A DNA stretch of 64,000 nucleotides from Blastococcus aurantiacus (GTDB lineage Bacteria > Actinomycetota > Actinomycetes > Mycobacteriales > Geodermatophilaceae). Positions 46,674 through 56,443 of the stretch are shown here, piece after piece; position 1 is the first letter of the stretch, and every line of letters begins with the position of its first letter. Below the pieces are notes generated by a model, which was given only the letters and a program-made list of their open reading frames with translations, was not told the DNA's origin and made no database searches. Where the stretch lies: positions 62,001 through 126,000 of the forward strand of contig NZ_FNBT01000004.1 in the NCBI RefSeq assembly GCF_900102425.1, in the 5' to 3' direction. The translations under genes were made by a program, and so were the position numbers.

Positions 46674-48725
46674 TCAGCGCGCGCGCACGACCGCGCTGGC
46701 GGCGGAGGTGCCACCGGTGCCGGCGGCGTTCTTCGCCAGCACGCGGAACGTGTAGCTCCTGCCCGATGCCAGCCCCGAGACGCTCACGGACGTCGCCGTG
46801 GCCGAGGCGTTGACGGTCCTCACCAGCTTCCCGCCCGAGTACGCCCGGACGAGGTAGCCGGTGACCGGTGCGCCGCCTGTGCTGGCCGGCTTGGCCCAGC
46901 GCACCGCGACGGCCTTCACCTGGGCCGCCACCGAGGTGATCCTCGGAGCGCCCGGGGTGGTGCGGGGGGTGGCGGAGACCTGCGCCGACGAGGGGCCGGT
47001 GCCCGCGGAGTTCGCGGCCGTGACGGCGAACCGGTAGGCGGTCCCGTTGGTGAGGCCGGTGACGGTGGCCGTGGTCGTCCGGCCGCTGACCACGACGGAC
47101 TTCACCGGTACGGTGCCGCGGTAGGCGGTCACCCGGTAGCTGGCGATCGCCGCCCCACCGTTGTCCGCGGGCGCGGACCAGGACAGCCGCACCCCGGCCG
47201 CAAGGGCGGTCGGCGTGCCGACCCGCGGCGCCGAGGGCTTGCGCACGACCGGTCCGGCGACCGAGACCGTCACGGATCCGACGGCGGTGCCGCCGCGCCC
47301 GTCGCTCACCGTGTAGGTGACGGTGTCGACGAAGGGCCCGGACCGCGTCGGGGTGTAGGTAAGCGACGTGGCGGTGGTCCCGACCTGGCCCTTGGCACCC
47401 TGGGTGGCGGAGACGATCCGCAGCGGGTCGCCGTCGGCGTCGGTGTCGTTCGCCGTGACCGCGAGCGTGCGGGTGCCCGGGTCGGCGGGCAGCGAGAACG
47501 AATCGGCACCGGCGACCGGGGCCCGGTTGGCCGGCCCGGCCAGCGCCTTCGCACCGCGGACCGCTCGGACGGCGTCGACCTGCCCGTGGCCGAACACGTC
47601 GTCCCGACCAGCGGCTCCGAGGTCGGTGGCCGACGCGGTGAGCGCCTGCTCGACCTGGTCCGGCGTGATCGCCGGGGCTGCCGCCTCCATCAACGCCACC
47701 ACGCCGGCCACGTGCGGGGCGGCCATGGAGGTGCCGCTCATGTAGACGTACCCGTACTCGGGAGACGTGGAGAGGATGAACTCACCCGGGGCGGAGACGT
47801 CGACGTAGCTGCCGTAGTTCGAGAACCAGGCCTTCTCGGCGAACTCGTCGGTGGCGGCCACGCCGATGACGCCGGGTGCGGCCGCCGGCATGAAGGTCGC
47901 CGACGTGTTGTCGTTGCCCGCGGCGGCCACCACGGTGGCGCCCTTCGAACGGGCGTAGGAGATCGCCTGGTTGTAGACGGTCGAGCTGTGCTGGCCGCCG
48001 AGGGACATGTTGATGACGTCCGCGCCCTGGTCGGCGGCCCAGATGATGCCGCCGCTGATCCACGCGGACGAGCCGGAGCCCCCGTCGGCGAGGACCTTGA
48101 CCGGGAGCACCTTGGCGCCCACCGCGACGCCTTCGACCTTCGAGCCGGCGTCCGCGGCGACGGTCCCGGCGACGTGGGTGCCGTGACCGTGGCGGTCGTC
48201 GGTGGCCCCGCCGGGGGAGTCGGTGAAGTTCTTGCCGGGGAGGAGGGAGCCGGCCAGCTCCTCGTGCGGCGCCACCCCCGTGTCCAGCACGGCGACGACG
48301 ACGTCGGCCAGCGCGCCCCTGGGGACCTCGGCCCGGGCCGCGTCCGACCGGATGGCGACGTTGCCCCACTGCTCGAACTCACCCGCCGTGGCCCGCGCCA
48401 CGACGCTCAGGTCCGCCGCCTCGACCGAGGCCTGTCGCTCGAGGAGCTGCACGGCGGCCGTGGCGTCGGAACGTCCGCCGGCCTCGAGGGTGACGATCTC
48501 CGGACCGTCGGGCGTCGCCACGAACGCCTCCAGCTGGACGCCCTCTCCCTCGGTCAGGTCGGTGAGGGTCTGCTGCTCGGCCGGCGCGAGCTCGTCCACG
48601 AGCACGGCAGGGAGGTCGGTCACCTCGTCGCTCACGGGCTCCTCGGCCGTCGCAGGGCCGGCGGAGCACACGAGGACGAGGGAGGCAGCAGAGACGGTCA
48701 GTAGCCGTCGGGATCCGGTTCGCAC
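46674..48725 (-). CDS. Secreted S8 serine protease with Ig-like and fibronectin III domains
   Basis: A 683-residue subtilase. Signal peptide 1-27 (cut near ATA-EE), inhibitor-type propeptide to ~125, then the catalytic domain: Asp in [13 protein letters not shown] (~145), His in [15 protein letters not shown] (~180), Asn in AAAGNDN, Ser in [11 protein letters not shown] (~332). Residues ~405-500 form a cadherin/Ig-like module ([11 protein letters not shown]), followed by two fibronectin III modules nearly identical to the last ones of the neighbouring subtilase. This copy keeps the standard HGTHVAG motif. GTG at 48725; ribosome site weak. No sortase signal is present, so it is secreted. Confidence 0.92.
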   Translation of the reverse strand: MRTGSRRLLTVSAASLVLVCSAGPATAEEPVSDEVTDLPAVLVDELAPAEQQTLTDLTEGEGVQLEAFVATPDGPEIVTLEAGGRSDATAAVQLLERQASVEAADLSVVARATAGEFEQWGNVAIRSDAARAEVPRGALADVVVAVLDTGVAPHEELAGSLLPGKNFTDSPGGATDDRHGHGTHVAGTVAADAGSKVEGVAVGAKVLPVKVLADGGSGSSAWISGGIIWAADQGADVINMSLGGQHSSTVYNQAISYARSKGATVVAAAGNDNTSATFMPAAAPGVIGVAATDEFAEKAWFSNYGSYVDVSAPGEFILSTSPEYGYVYMSGTSMAAPHVAGVVALMEAAAPAITPDQVEQALTASATDLGAAGRDDVFGHGQVDAVRAVRGAKALAGPANRAPVAGADSFSLPADPGTRTLAVTANDTDADGDPLRIVSATQGAKGQVGTTATSLTYTPTRSGPFVDTVTYTVSDGRGGTAVGSVTVSVAGPVVRKPSAPRVGTPTALAAGVRLSWSAPADNGGAAIASYRVTAYRGTVPVKSVVVSGRTTTATVTGLTNGTAYRFAVTAANSAGTGPSSAQVSATPRTTPGAPRITSVAAQVKAVAVRWAKPASTGGAPVTGYLVRAYSGGKLVRTVNASATATSVSVSGLASGRSYTFRVLAKNAAGTGGTSAASAVVRAR

Positions 48726-48812
48726 GGGTTCTCATCGGGCGGAACCACCTCCGGCTGGATCCCCCGCACGGGGGACACCCTGCCGGGACGCGGGACCCCA
48801 CCCCGGGACACG

Positions 48813-48826
48813 TAAGCTCCGCAGCC
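48813..48826 (+). promoter_or_regulatory. -10 box for ndk
   Basis: TAAGCT at 48813-48818, eight bases before the GTG at 48827, predicting a leaderless mRNA. Confidence 0.5.
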
Positions 48827-49249
48827 GTGTCCGCACCCACGCCCGAACGCACCCTCGTCCTCGTCAAGCCCGATGGCGTCGCCCGTGGCCTCGTCGGCGA
48901 GGTGATCACGCGGCTCGAGCGCAAGGGGCTACGCCTCGTCGCCGCCGAGCTCCGCACGCTGACGGCCGAGACCGCCGAGACGCACTACGCCGAGCACCGC
49001 GAGCGGCCGTTCTTCGGCTCGCTGGTCGAGTTCATCACCAGCGGCCCGCTGATGGCACTGGTGGTCGAGGGGCCGCGGGCCATCGAGGCGTTCCGGGCCC
49101 TCGCCGGCGCCACCGACCCGGTGAAGGCCGGCCCCGGCACGATCCGCGGCGACTTCGCCCTCGAGGTGCAGAACAACATCGTGCACGGCTCGGACTCGCC
49201 GGAGTCCGCCGCCCGCGAGATCGGCCTGTTCTTCCCCGACCTCGGCTGA
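48827..49249 (+). CDS. ndk: Nucleoside diphosphate kinase
   Basis: A 140-residue kinase that balances NTP pools through a phospho-histidine. Marks: [19 protein letters not shown] (residues 8-26), [20 protein letters not shown], and the active His in [12 protein letters not shown] (~residue 120). GTG at 48827 follows its -10 box by eight bases. It ends at a long inverted repeat. Confidence 0.97.
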   Translation: MSAPTPERTLVLVKPDGVARGLVGEVITRLERKGLRLVAAELRTLTAETAETHYAEHRERPFFGSLVEFITSGPLMALVVEGPRAIEAFRALAGATDPVKAGPGTIRGDFALEVQNNIVHGSDSPESAAREIGLFFPDLG

Positions 49250-49253
49250 CCGA

Positions 49254-49312
49254 GGCATGAGAAGCGATACACCCGTCCGGGCGCCCGGCGCAGGTGTATC
49301 GGCTCCCATGCC
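49254..49312. terminator. Terminator between ndk and the membrane protein gene
   Basis: 20-base arms 49254-49273 and 49293-49312 pair with two mismatches (GGCATGAG and GATACACC blocks) around a 19-base GC-rich loop. It lies between convergent genes and can serve both. Confidence 0.7.
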
Positions 49313-49320
49313 AGGGCGGG

Positions 49321-49827
49321 TCAGGCGTCGAGATCCGCGGGCTCCTCGGGCGACGTCCAGGCCAGGTGCCAGTAGGTCAGCAAGCCGCTGGTGAACCACA
49401 GCAGGAACCCGAGGCAGAGCGCCAGCGGGACGTGCTCGGTGAGGGCGACGACGGCGACCGCACCGGCGACCGCCGCGAAGGTGAGCGCCGCGGCCGGCCA
49501 GCTCATAGCGCTGTGCGACCGCTCGCCCAGTCGCCGCTGGTGCTCGTCCAGCGATCGCTTGTCACGGTCGAGGACGCCGCGAATGCCGAGGTTGAGCAGC
49601 GAGTGCAGCGGGATGAACCCGAGCATCCCCACCGTCCAGGCGACGAAGAACCACGTCGACCACCCCTCGTCGGTGGAGCCGGCCACGAGGGTGGCAGTGA
49701 TCAGGGCCACCAGGAGCGCGGCCTCGGCAACCACGGCGCGCCGGCGTACTCGCGGGTGCCGGGCCCACGCGTAGCGCTCGTCGTCGAAGGTGCGGGCCAG
49801 GTAGGTCTGGGTCGGCGTCGTGCTCAT
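49321..49827 (-). CDS. Small integral membrane protein, partner of the XRE gene
   Basis: A 168-residue protein with four predicted helices in two pairs: about residues 32-52 and 58-78, then 108-130 and 135-155. It opens with ARTFDDERYAWARHPRVRRR, a soluble stretch that in related proteins is part of a 2TM domain. The start overlaps the stop of the XRE regulator by four bases (ATGA). Regulator plus membrane-protein pairs of this type are common in actinobacteria, but the function is not known. Confidence 0.75.
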   Translation of the reverse strand: MSTTPTQTYLARTFDDERYAWARHPRVRRRAVVAEAALLVALITATLVAGSTDEGWSTWFFVAWTVGMLGFIPLHSLLNLGIRGVLDRDKRSLDEHQRRLGERSHSAMSWPAAALTFAAVAGAVAVVALTEHVPLALCLGFLLWFTSGLLTYWHLAWTSPEEPADLDA

Positions 49828-50090
49828 GGCGTCCTCCTGAGGAGCTCGGAGCTGAGTGAGGGCAGCGGGTCGAGGGAGAAGATCGCCTCGATCGGCAGGT
49901 CGAAGAAGCGGGCGATGCGCAGGGCCAGCGCGAGGGATGGGGCGTACTCGCCGCGCTCCAGGTAGCCGATGGTCTGCGGGTGGACGCCCACGGCGTCGGC
50001 CAGTTCCCGGCGGCTCACCCCGCGGTCGGCCCGCAGCACGGCGATGCGGTCGTGCACGCGGTCCGCCTCGGACTTCGGCTGTCGTCCCAT
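49824..50090 (-). CDS. XRE-family transcriptional regulator
   Basis: An 88-residue Cro/CI-type protein: RIAVLRADRGVSRRELADAVGVHPQTIGYLERGEYAPSLALALRI is one continuous HTH_3 domain (key part RRELADAVGVHPQTIGYLER, residues ~27-46). It has no other domain, like the short YozG-type regulators next to membrane protein genes. ATG at 50090 stands seven bases after TACGTT, predicting a leaderless mRNA. A palindrome in the promoter spacer suggests self-repression. Confidence 0.92.
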   Translation of the reverse strand: MGRQPKSEADRVHDRIAVLRADRGVSRRELADAVGVHPQTIGYLERGEYAPSLALALRIARFFDLPIEAIFSLDPLPSLSSELLRRTP

Positions 50091-50097
50091 GCGATCG

Positions 50098-50128
50098 AAC
50101 GTAGCATTGGTACTACGAACGATGTCAA
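50098..50128 (-). promoter_or_regulatory. XRE gene promoter with operator palindrome
   Basis: On the minus strand TTGACA (complement of 50123-50128), a 19-base spacer, then TACGTT (complement of 50098-50103). Within the spacer and touching the -10 box is CGTAG-8-CTACG (50100-50117), a natural place for binding by the XRE protein itself. Confidence 0.5.
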
Positions 50129-50178
50129 ACGACGACGAGTCTGCCGTCGGGGCACCCCGGGCCGCCCGACCCGGCGGC

Positions 50179-50193
50179 TACCCTGGACCGGTC
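50179..50193 (+). promoter_or_regulatory. -10 box for the radical SAM gene
   Basis: TACCCT at 50179-50184, nine bases before the ATG at 50194; no ribosome-binding site is seen. Confidence 0.4.
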
Positions 50194-52137
50194 ATGACTG
50201 CAGAGCTCCGCACGACCGCCGGCGAGTCGCTCTACCCGCGACTCGAGCCGCTGCTGGCCCAGATCCAGAAGCCCATCCAGTACGTGGGCGGTGAGCTCAA
50301 CGCCCAGGTGAAGCCCTGGGACGCGGCCGCCGTCCACTGGGCGCTGATGTACCCGGACGCCTACGAGGTCGGGCTGCCCAACCAGGGCCTGATGATCCTC
50401 TACGAGGTGCTCAACGAGCGGGCCGACGCCCTCGCCGAGCGCACGTACGCGGTGTGGCCCGACCTCGCGGCCCTCATGCGCGCCAACGGGGTGCCGCAGT
50501 TCACCGTCGACGGCCACCGCGCGGTCACCGACTTCGACGTCCTCGGCGTCAGCTTCGCCACCGAGCTCGGGTACACGAACCTGCTCGAGGCGCTGGACCT
50601 GGCCGGCATCCCGCTGCACGCCATCGCCCGCGACGAGAGCCACCCCGTGGTCGTCGCCGGTGGGCACGCCGCCTTCAACCCCGAGCCGGTCGCCGACTTC
50701 GTCGACTGCGCGGTGCTGGGCGACGGCGAGCAGGCCGTCGGCGACATCACCGACGTCGTGAAGGCGTGGAAGGCCCAGGGCCGCCCCGGTGGCCGCGAGG
50801 AGCTGCTGGCCCGGCTGGCGCGGGTCGACGGCGTCTACGTGCCGCGCTTCTACGCGGTCTCCTACGCCGACGACGGCGCAATCGCGAGCGTCGCCCCCAC
50901 CCGGGACGACGTCCCGGCGAAGGTCGGCAAGCGCACCGTCATGGACCTCGACGAGTGGCCCTACCCGAAGCAGCCCCTGGTCCCGCTGGCCGAGAGCGTG
51001 CACGAGCGGATGAGCGTGGAGATCTTCCGCGGCTGCACACGGGGCTGCCGCTTCTGCCAGGCCGGGATGATCACCCGCCCGGTGCGCGAGCGGACGATCA
51101 CCGGGATCGGCTCGATGGTCGAGCAGGGCCTCAAGGCGACCGGCTACGAGGAGGTCGGCCTGCTGAGCCTCTCCAGCGCCGACCACTCCGAGATCGGCCA
51201 GTTGGCCAAGGAGCTCGCCGACCGCTACGAGGGCACCAACACCGGCCTGAGCCTGCCCAGCACCCGCGTCGACGCCTTCAACGTCACGCTGGCCAACGAG
51301 CTGTCCCGCAACGGTCGGCGGTCGGGGCTCACCTTCGCCCCCGAGGGCGGCAGCGAGCGGATCCGCCGGGTCATCAACAAGACGGTGTCCAAGGAGGACC
51401 TCGTCCGCACGGTGACCACCGCGTACGCCAACGGCTGGACCCAGGTGAAGCTCTACTTCATGTGCGGTCTGCCCACGGAGACCGACGAGGACGTCCTCGA
51501 GATCGCCGACCTGGCGGTCGAGGTCATCCGCGCCGGCCGCGAGGCCAGCGGCCGCAAGGACATCCGCTGCACCGTCTCCATCGGTGGGTTCGTGCCCAAG
51601 CCGCACACCCCGTTCCAATGGGCCGCCCAGGCCAGCGCCGAGACGATCGACCACCGGCTGCGGGTGCTCCGGACGAAGATCAACGAGGACCGGCGCATCG
51701 GCCGCTCCATCGGCCTGCGCTACCACGACGGCAAGCCCGGCGTGATCGAAGGCCTGCTCTCCCGAGGCGACCGCCGCGTCGGCCGGGTCATCGAGCGCGT
51801 GTGGCGCGAGGGCGGCAAGTTCGACGGCTGGAGCGAGCACTTCTCCTACGACCGCTGGGTGGCCGCCGCGACCGAGGAGCTGGCGCCCTTCGGCGTCGGC
51901 CTCGACTGGTACACGACCCGCGAGCGCACCGAGCACGAGATCCTGCCCTGGGACCACCTGGACTCCGGGCTGGACAAGGAGTGGCTCTGGGACGACTGGC
52001 AGGACGCCCTGTCCGAGGAGGAGGTCGCCGACTGCCGGTGGACCCCCTGCTACGACTGCGGGGTGTGCCCGACCATGGGCACCGAGATTCAGATCGGCCC
52101 CACCGGCCGCAGCCTGCTCCCGCTCACCGTCGTCTGA
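50194..52137 (+). CDS. TIGR03960-family B12-binding radical SAM protein
   Basis: A 647-residue protein with an N-terminal B12-binding-like domain (ALMYPDAYEVGLPNQGLMIL, ~50-69) and a radical SAM core whose cluster motif CxxxCxxC is RGCTRGCRFCQAG (~residues 283-295). The GGSE motif is in TFAPEGGSERIRR. A C-terminal part ends with CYDCGVCPTMG, a second cysteine cluster. It belongs to the family that pairs with DUF2344 proteins upstream of rne or rplU in many bacteria. A role in tRNA or ribosome modification has been guessed but is not proven. The next gene overlaps by one base. Confidence 0.9.
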   Translation: MTAELRTTAGESLYPRLEPLLAQIQKPIQYVGGELNAQVKPWDAAAVHWALMYPDAYEVGLPNQGLMILYEVLNERADALAERTYAVWPDLAALMRANGVPQFTVDGHRAVTDFDVLGVSFATELGYTNLLEALDLAGIPLHAIARDESHPVVVAGGHAAFNPEPVADFVDCAVLGDGEQAVGDITDVVKAWKAQGRPGGREELLARLARVDGVYVPRFYAVSYADDGAIASVAPTRDDVPAKVGKRTVMDLDEWPYPKQPLVPLAESVHERMSVEIFRGCTRGCRFCQAGMITRPVRERTITGIGSMVEQGLKATGYEEVGLLSLSSADHSEIGQLAKELADRYEGTNTGLSLPSTRVDAFNVTLANELSRNGRRSGLTFAPEGGSERIRRVINKTVSKEDLVRTVTTAYANGWTQVKLYFMCGLPTETDEDVLEIADLAVEVIRAGREASGRKDIRCTVSIGGFVPKPHTPFQWAAQASAETIDHRLRVLRTKINEDRRIGRSIGLRYHDGKPGVIEGLLSRGDRRVGRVIERVWREGGKFDGWSEHFSYDRWVAAATEELAPFGVGLDWYTTRERTEHEILPWDHLDSGLDKEWLWDDWQDALSEEEVADCRWTPCYDCGVCPTMGTEIQIGPTGRSLLPLTVV

Positions 52138-52904
52138 TGGCCCGCCAGCCCGACGGGCCGCCCCCGCCGCCGACGGTCCAAAAGCTGCGCATCCGGTACG
52201 CGAAGCGCGGCCGCCTGCGCTTCGCCTCGCACCGGGACCTCGCCCGCGCGCTGGAGCGTGCGCTGCGCCGCGCCCAGGTGCCGATGGCGTTCTCGGCCGG
52301 CTTCAGCCCCCACCCGAAGATCTCCTACCTCGGCGCCGCCCCCACAGGTGCGGCCAGCGAGGCGGAGTACGTCGAGATCGGCCTATCGGTCCGGTGCGAC
52401 CCGGAGGCCGTCCGCGCGGCTCTGGACGCCGCCCTGCCCGAGGACGTCGCCGTCCTGGAGTGCGTGGAGGCGGGGGAGGGGACTGGTTCCCTGGCCGACC
52501 GGATCGACACCTCGGTCTGGCGCGTGGAGCTCCCCGGGATGACGCTGGAGGAGCTCCGGCCGGCGGTCGAGGAGCTGCTGGGGCGGGACGTCGTGGTCGT
52601 CGCCAAGCGCACCAAGAACGGCCTCAAGGACATCGATGCGCGCCCCTCGGTGGTCAGCGCGTCGGCGTCCGCAGGGGCAGGTTGTGCCATACTGCACGTG
52701 GTCGTCCGGCAGGGAACGCCCGCCGTTCGACCGGACGACGTGTTGGCCGCCCTGGCTGCCGTCGCCGACCTGCACCCGCCGTTGCCCCCCCGGGCCGTGC
52801 GTGAGGCGCAGGGCCGGCTCGACGACACCGGGACCGTGGCCGATCCGCTCGATCCGGACCGCACCGCGGGAGCCCCCGACCAGGAGGCGCACGCGACGGT
52901 CTGA
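52137..52904 (+). CDS. DUF2344 (TIGR03936) protein
   Basis: A 255-residue protein, the usual partner of the TIGR03960 radical SAM protein; in some bacteria the two are fused. LRIRYAKRGRLRFASHRDLARALERAL (core RFASHRDLARALERAL, residues ~28-43) and AFSAGFSPHPKISYL are the family signatures. The domain is about 200 residues long, followed by a short tail. TGATG overlap (one base) with the radical SAM gene shows tight coupling. The biochemical function is unknown; the conserved pairing suggests a modification step on RNA or ribosomal protein. Confidence 0.9.
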   Translation: MARQPDGPPPPPTVQKLRIRYAKRGRLRFASHRDLARALERALRRAQVPMAFSAGFSPHPKISYLGAAPTGAASEAEYVEIGLSVRCDPEAVRAALDAALPEDVAVLECVEAGEGTGSLADRIDTSVWRVELPGMTLEELRPAVEELLGRDVVVVAKRTKNGLKDIDARPSVVSASASAGAGCAILHVVVRQGTPAVRPDDVLAALAAVADLHPPLPPRAVREAQGRLDDTGTVADPLDPDRTAGAPDQEAHATV

Positions 52905-53198
52905 CCGGCGGAGGCCCACGGGGCTCGCACACCGTCGCCCGCGACACGGCTGCCAGACGTGCCGCACACCGAGACCACCGCACGACCCGCACCACCGCAT
53001 CCAGCCCCACCGGGTGCGCGCACCACAGCAGTCCGGCTCCCCGCCGCGGCAACCGTCGCGCGGGAGTCGCCCCAGACTTCGCAGGACGAGCCGGTCGCCG
53101 TACCCCGTGCGACCGCCCGCCCCGCCCCAACCGTGCTCCTGTGCGGCCGCCAGTCATCCGATCGGCGCCCGGGAGCACATGAGGAGACGAGACTTCTC
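52905..53198 (+). promoter_or_regulatory. Long leader of rne
   Basis: About 294 bases that are C-rich and A-rich and show no strong hairpin. The open frame runs through it, but coding style is poor and family homology starts later. rne mRNAs often carry long 5' leaders by which RNase E controls its own level; this may be such a region. GAGGAG at 53181-53186 stands 12 bases before the start codon. Confidence 0.35.
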
Positions 53199-56100
53199 GT
53201 GGCCGATACCGACAACAGCACCCCCACCGCCGACGAGACCCCCACCGGTCCCCGGCCCGACGACACGGTGACCGAGGTTCCCGCGGTGTCCGAGGACTCC
53301 TCGGTCCCGGAGGACCCGGACGAGGAGGCGGACGACGCCACGGCGGGGGAGCCCCCTGCCGAGCCGCAGCCCGAGCCCGAGGCGCCGACGGACGCCGAGC
53401 CCGAGCCGGTCGGCTCGCGCTTCGGCGCCCAGTTCAGCTCCCCGGAGCCGACCGCGGTGGTCGCCCGTCCCCGCCGCCGCGCCACCCGGCCGGCCGCGGC
53501 CCCCGACCCCGACGCGGTGGAGCCGGTGACCCCGGCGGCGCCCGCCGCAGCGGTTCCCGCCTTCGTCAGCTTCATGGCCCCGCCCGTCGACGCGCCGCCG
53601 GCCCCGCGCCGCCGCAGCCGCCGCCCGGCGGAGTCGCCCGAGATCGAGCCGGACGAGGCCGAGGCGCCCGAGGTGCCCGCCGAGGAGGCCGAGCCGGCGC
53701 GTGGCCGCCAGCGCTCGCGCCGCCGTCCCGCCGCAGCACCCGTCGAGGACGTCGAGCCCATCGAGGACGAGGACACCGACGACGAGACCGGTGCCGTCGA
53801 CGACGACGGGGACTCCGGCGACGGCACGGGCAGCCGCCGCCGTCGCCGCGGGCGCCGGGGCCGTGGCCGTGGCCGCACCGGTGAGGACGCCGGCGACGCC
53901 GAGGACGAGAACGGCGAGCAGTCGCCGGTCGCCGACACCGAGACCGACGACGACTCCGCCGACGGGGACGACGACGAGACCGACGGTGACTCCGACGAGG
54001 CCTCCGGCGGGTCGAGCACCCGCCGTCGCCGCCGTCGCCGCCGTCGCAGCGGCAGTGCCGGTGAGGACGCTTCCGACGACACCGACGACGACGACCGCCC
54101 GGAGCGGGCCGGCCGCAACGGCCGCACGACCAGCGACGACGACGTCCGCGGGGTCGCCGGGTCCACCCGCCTGGAGGCCAAGCGCCAGCGTCGTCGCGAC
54201 GGCCGCGACACCGGCCGCCGGCGCGCGCCGATCCTCACCGAGAGCGAGTTCCTCGCCCGGCGCGAGGCGGTCGACCGCAAGATGGTCATCCGCCAGCGGG
54301 GCGAGCGCACGCAGATCGCCGTCCTCGAGGACGACGTGCTCGTCGAGCACTACGTGACCCAGGCGCAGGCCACCTCGTTCGCCGGCAACGTGTACCTCGG
54401 CCGCGTGCAGAACGTGCTGCCGAGCATGGAGGCCGCCTTCATCGACATCGGCAAGGGGCGCAACGCCGTCCTCTACGCCGGTGAGGTGAACTGGGACGCC
54501 GCGGGCCTGTCGGGCAAGCAGCGCTCCATCGAGACCGCGATGAAGTCCGGCGACAAGGTGCTGGTGCAGGTCACCAAGGACCCGATCGGCCACAAGGGCG
54601 CCCGGCTCACCCAGCAGATCAACCTGCCCGGCCGCTTCCTGGTCTACGTGCCCGGCGGCTCGATGACCGGGATCAGCCGCAAGCTGCCCGACACCGAGCG
54701 CCAGCGGCTCAAGGACATCCTCAAGCGGATCGTCCCCGAGGACGCCGGCGTGATCATCCGGACGGCAGCGGAGGGCGCCTCGGAGGAGGAGCTCACCCGC
54801 GACGTCAACCGGCTCAAGGCGCAGTGGGAGGTCATCTCGCAGAAGGCGGAGTCGACCTCGAACGCGCCGACGCTGCTCTACGGCGAGCCGGACCTCGCCA
54901 TCCGCGTGATCCGCGACGTCTTCAACGAGGACTTCAAGGACCTCGTCGTCCAGGGCGACGACGCGTGGGACACCGTCGAGGCCTACGTCGGGCACGTGTC
55001 GCCGGAGCTCAGCTCGCGGCTGTCGCGCTACACCGGTCAGGGCGACGTCTTCCACGACCTGCGCATCGACGAGCAGCTGGCCAAGGCGCTGGACCGCAAG
55101 GTGTGGCTGCCCTCCGGCGGCTCGCTGGTCATCGACCGCACCGAGGCCATGACCGTGGTCGACGTGAACACCGGCAAGTTCGTCGGCTCCGGGGGCAACC
55201 TCGAGCAGACCGTCACGCGCAACAACATGGAGGCGGCGGAGGAGATCGTCCGCCAGCTCCGGCTGCGCGACATCGGCGGCATCATCGTCATCGACTTCAT
55301 CGACATGGTGCTCGAGAGCAACCGCGACCTCGTGCTGCGGCGGCTCACCGAGTGCCTGGGCCGGGATCGCACCAAGCACCAGGTCGCCGAGGTCACCTCG
55401 CTGGGCCTGGTCCAGATGACCCGCAAGCGGGTCGGCCAGGGCCTGCTCGAGGTGTTCTCCGAGACCTGCGAGCACTGCCGCGGCCGCGGTGTCCTCATCA
55501 GCACCGATCCGGTGGACGAGAAGCGTCGCAGCGGGAACGGCTCCGGTGGCGGCAACTCCGGTGGCGGCAACTCCGGTGGTGGCAACTCCGGCGGTGGCAA
55601 CTCCGGCGGTGGCAACTCCGGCGGTGGCCGCCGGGACCGCTCCGGCAAGGGCGACGGCGGCGGCCGGGACGACTCCGCCACGGAGCAGCCGGCCACGATC
55701 GAGAGCGCGCCCGCCGAGCCGGCCGCCGAGGCCGACGGCGAGACGCCCGAGGGCACCCGCAGCGGCGGACGGCGCAACCGCGGCCGGCGCAACCGGGGGC
55801 AGTCGGGCGAGGAGCGTGCCGCCGCGGACGCCGCCGTCCTGGCGGGCACCGGCGGCGACGACGCCGAGGCCGCCGACGTCGTGCCGGTCGAGGACGTCGC
55901 CCCAGTGAACGCGGACGCCGAGGCGGGCCCCGCCACGCCGCCGCGCGAGTCCACGGACGTCGTGGTCGTGCCGCCGCTCGCGGTGGCCGAGCCGGCCGTC
56001 GAGCAGGCGCCGGAGCCCGCCGCCGAGGACGTCGCGACCGACGAGGTCCCGATCGAGGAGCCGGAGATCGAGGCCGGCCCGGAGATCGCGGCAGTGGAGG

Positions 56101-56225
56101 TGGCCGCCGTCGAGGCGGCTGCCGCCGAGAGCGCACCGACCGAGCCGGCCGCACCGGCTGCTCCGGCGGGGCGTCCGCGCCGTCGCCGGGCGGCGAGCCG
56201 GCCGGCCGGACCGCCCGTCGTCTGA
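53199..56225 (+). CDS. rne: Ribonuclease E/G
   Basis: A 1008-residue endoribonuclease of the actinobacterial type. Residues 1-350 are a disordered tract of Asp/Glu/Pro mixed with Arg blocks (RRRRRRRRR near 280). The S1 domain begins around 395 ([21 protein letters not shown]), the 5'-sensor and DNase I-like domain follow, with catalytic Asp in [16 protein letters not shown] (~645) and IIVIDFIDM (~690); the zinc link is CEHCRGRG (~760). The C-terminal tail has five GGGNS repeats and Arg/Gly and acidic segments for partner proteins. GTG at 53199 chosen by its GAGGAG. In mycobacteria it is next to ndk and rplU. Confidence 0.95.
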   Translation: MADTDNSTPTADETPTGPRPDDTVTEVPAVSEDSSVPEDPDEEADDATAGEPPAEPQPEPEAPTDAEPEPVGSRFGAQFSSPEPTAVVARPRRRATRPAAAPDPDAVEPVTPAAPAAAVPAFVSFMAPPVDAPPAPRRRSRRPAESPEIEPDEAEAPEVPAEEAEPARGRQRSRRRPAAAPVEDVEPIEDEDTDDETGAVDDDGDSGDGTGSRRRRRGRRGRGRGRTGEDAGDAEDENGEQSPVADTETDDDSADGDDDETDGDSDEASGGSSTRRRRRRRRRSGSAGEDASDDTDDDDRPERAGRNGRTTSDDDVRGVAGSTRLEAKRQRRRDGRDTGRRRAPILTESEFLARREAVDRKMVIRQRGERTQIAVLEDDVLVEHYVTQAQATSFAGNVYLGRVQNVLPSMEAAFIDIGKGRNAVLYAGEVNWDAAGLSGKQRSIETAMKSGDKVLVQVTKDPIGHKGARLTQQINLPGRFLVYVPGGSMTGISRKLPDTERQRLKDILKRIVPEDAGVIIRTAAEGASEEELTRDVNRLKAQWEVISQKAESTSNAPTLLYGEPDLAIRVIRDVFNEDFKDLVVQGDDAWDTVEAYVGHVSPELSSRLSRYTGQGDVFHDLRIDEQLAKALDRKVWLPSGGSLVIDRTEAMTVVDVNTGKFVGSGGNLEQTVTRNNMEAAEEIVRQLRLRDIGGIIVIDFIDMVLESNRDLVLRRLTECLGRDRTKHQVAEVTSLGLVQMTRKRVGQGLLEVFSETCEHCRGRGVLISTDPVDEKRRSGNGSGGGNSGGGNSGGGNSGGGNSGGGNSGGGRRDRSGKGDGGGRDDSATEQPATIESAPAEPAAEADGETPEGTRSGGRRNRGRRNRGQSGEERAAADAAVLAGTGGDDAEAADVVPVEDVAPVNADAEAGPATPPRESTDVVVVPPLAVAEPAVEQAPEPAAEDVATDEVPIEEPEIEAGPEIAAVEVAAVEAAAAESAPTEPAAPAAPAGRPRRRRAASRPAGPPVV
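55545..55619 (+). repeat. Five tandem 15-bp repeats inside rne
   Basis: Units GGTGGCGGCAACTCC at 55545, 55560, 55575, 55590 and 55605 with only silent changes; they encode GGGNS five times in the RNase E tail. The repeat number may vary between strains. Confidence 0.9.
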
Positions 56226-56228
56226 GGA

Positions 56229-56287
56229 ACGGCCCCGTCGCCCCCCACCGTTCGCAAGCTCACGGTGGGACCCTGCGACGGGGCCGT
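56229..56287 (+). terminator. Terminator after rne with nested hairpin
   Basis: Outer stem of 12 perfect pairs (ACGGCCCCGTCG at 56229 with 56276-56287). Inside it, 56240-56276 is a second hairpin that closely matches the element after clpX at 37236. Confidence 0.8.
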
Positions 56288-56297
56288 CAGGCTCAGG

Positions 56298-56303
56298 TAC
56301 GCT
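56298..56303 (+). promoter_or_regulatory. -10 box for rplU-rpmA
   Basis: TACGCT about 140 bases before rplU. The leader between is GC-rich and could hold the binding site for L21 feedback, but no known motif is seen. Confidence 0.35.
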
Positions 56304-56443
56304 GGTCGGGTTGCATCGCCACCGCGCGGGCGCCCTCGGGTGCCGCCGGGTCAGGCGTCCGCAACCCGTCCAGCTCCGGCGCCCGCTCGGTCGTGCGCGC
56401 CGGACCGACAGCTGGACACAAGCGAGCTAACGAGGAGTCAGTG

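Noticed and set aside
55545..55619. Short tandem repeats considered as a CRISPR array
   Set aside because: There are no spacers, units are 15 bp and in frame inside rne.
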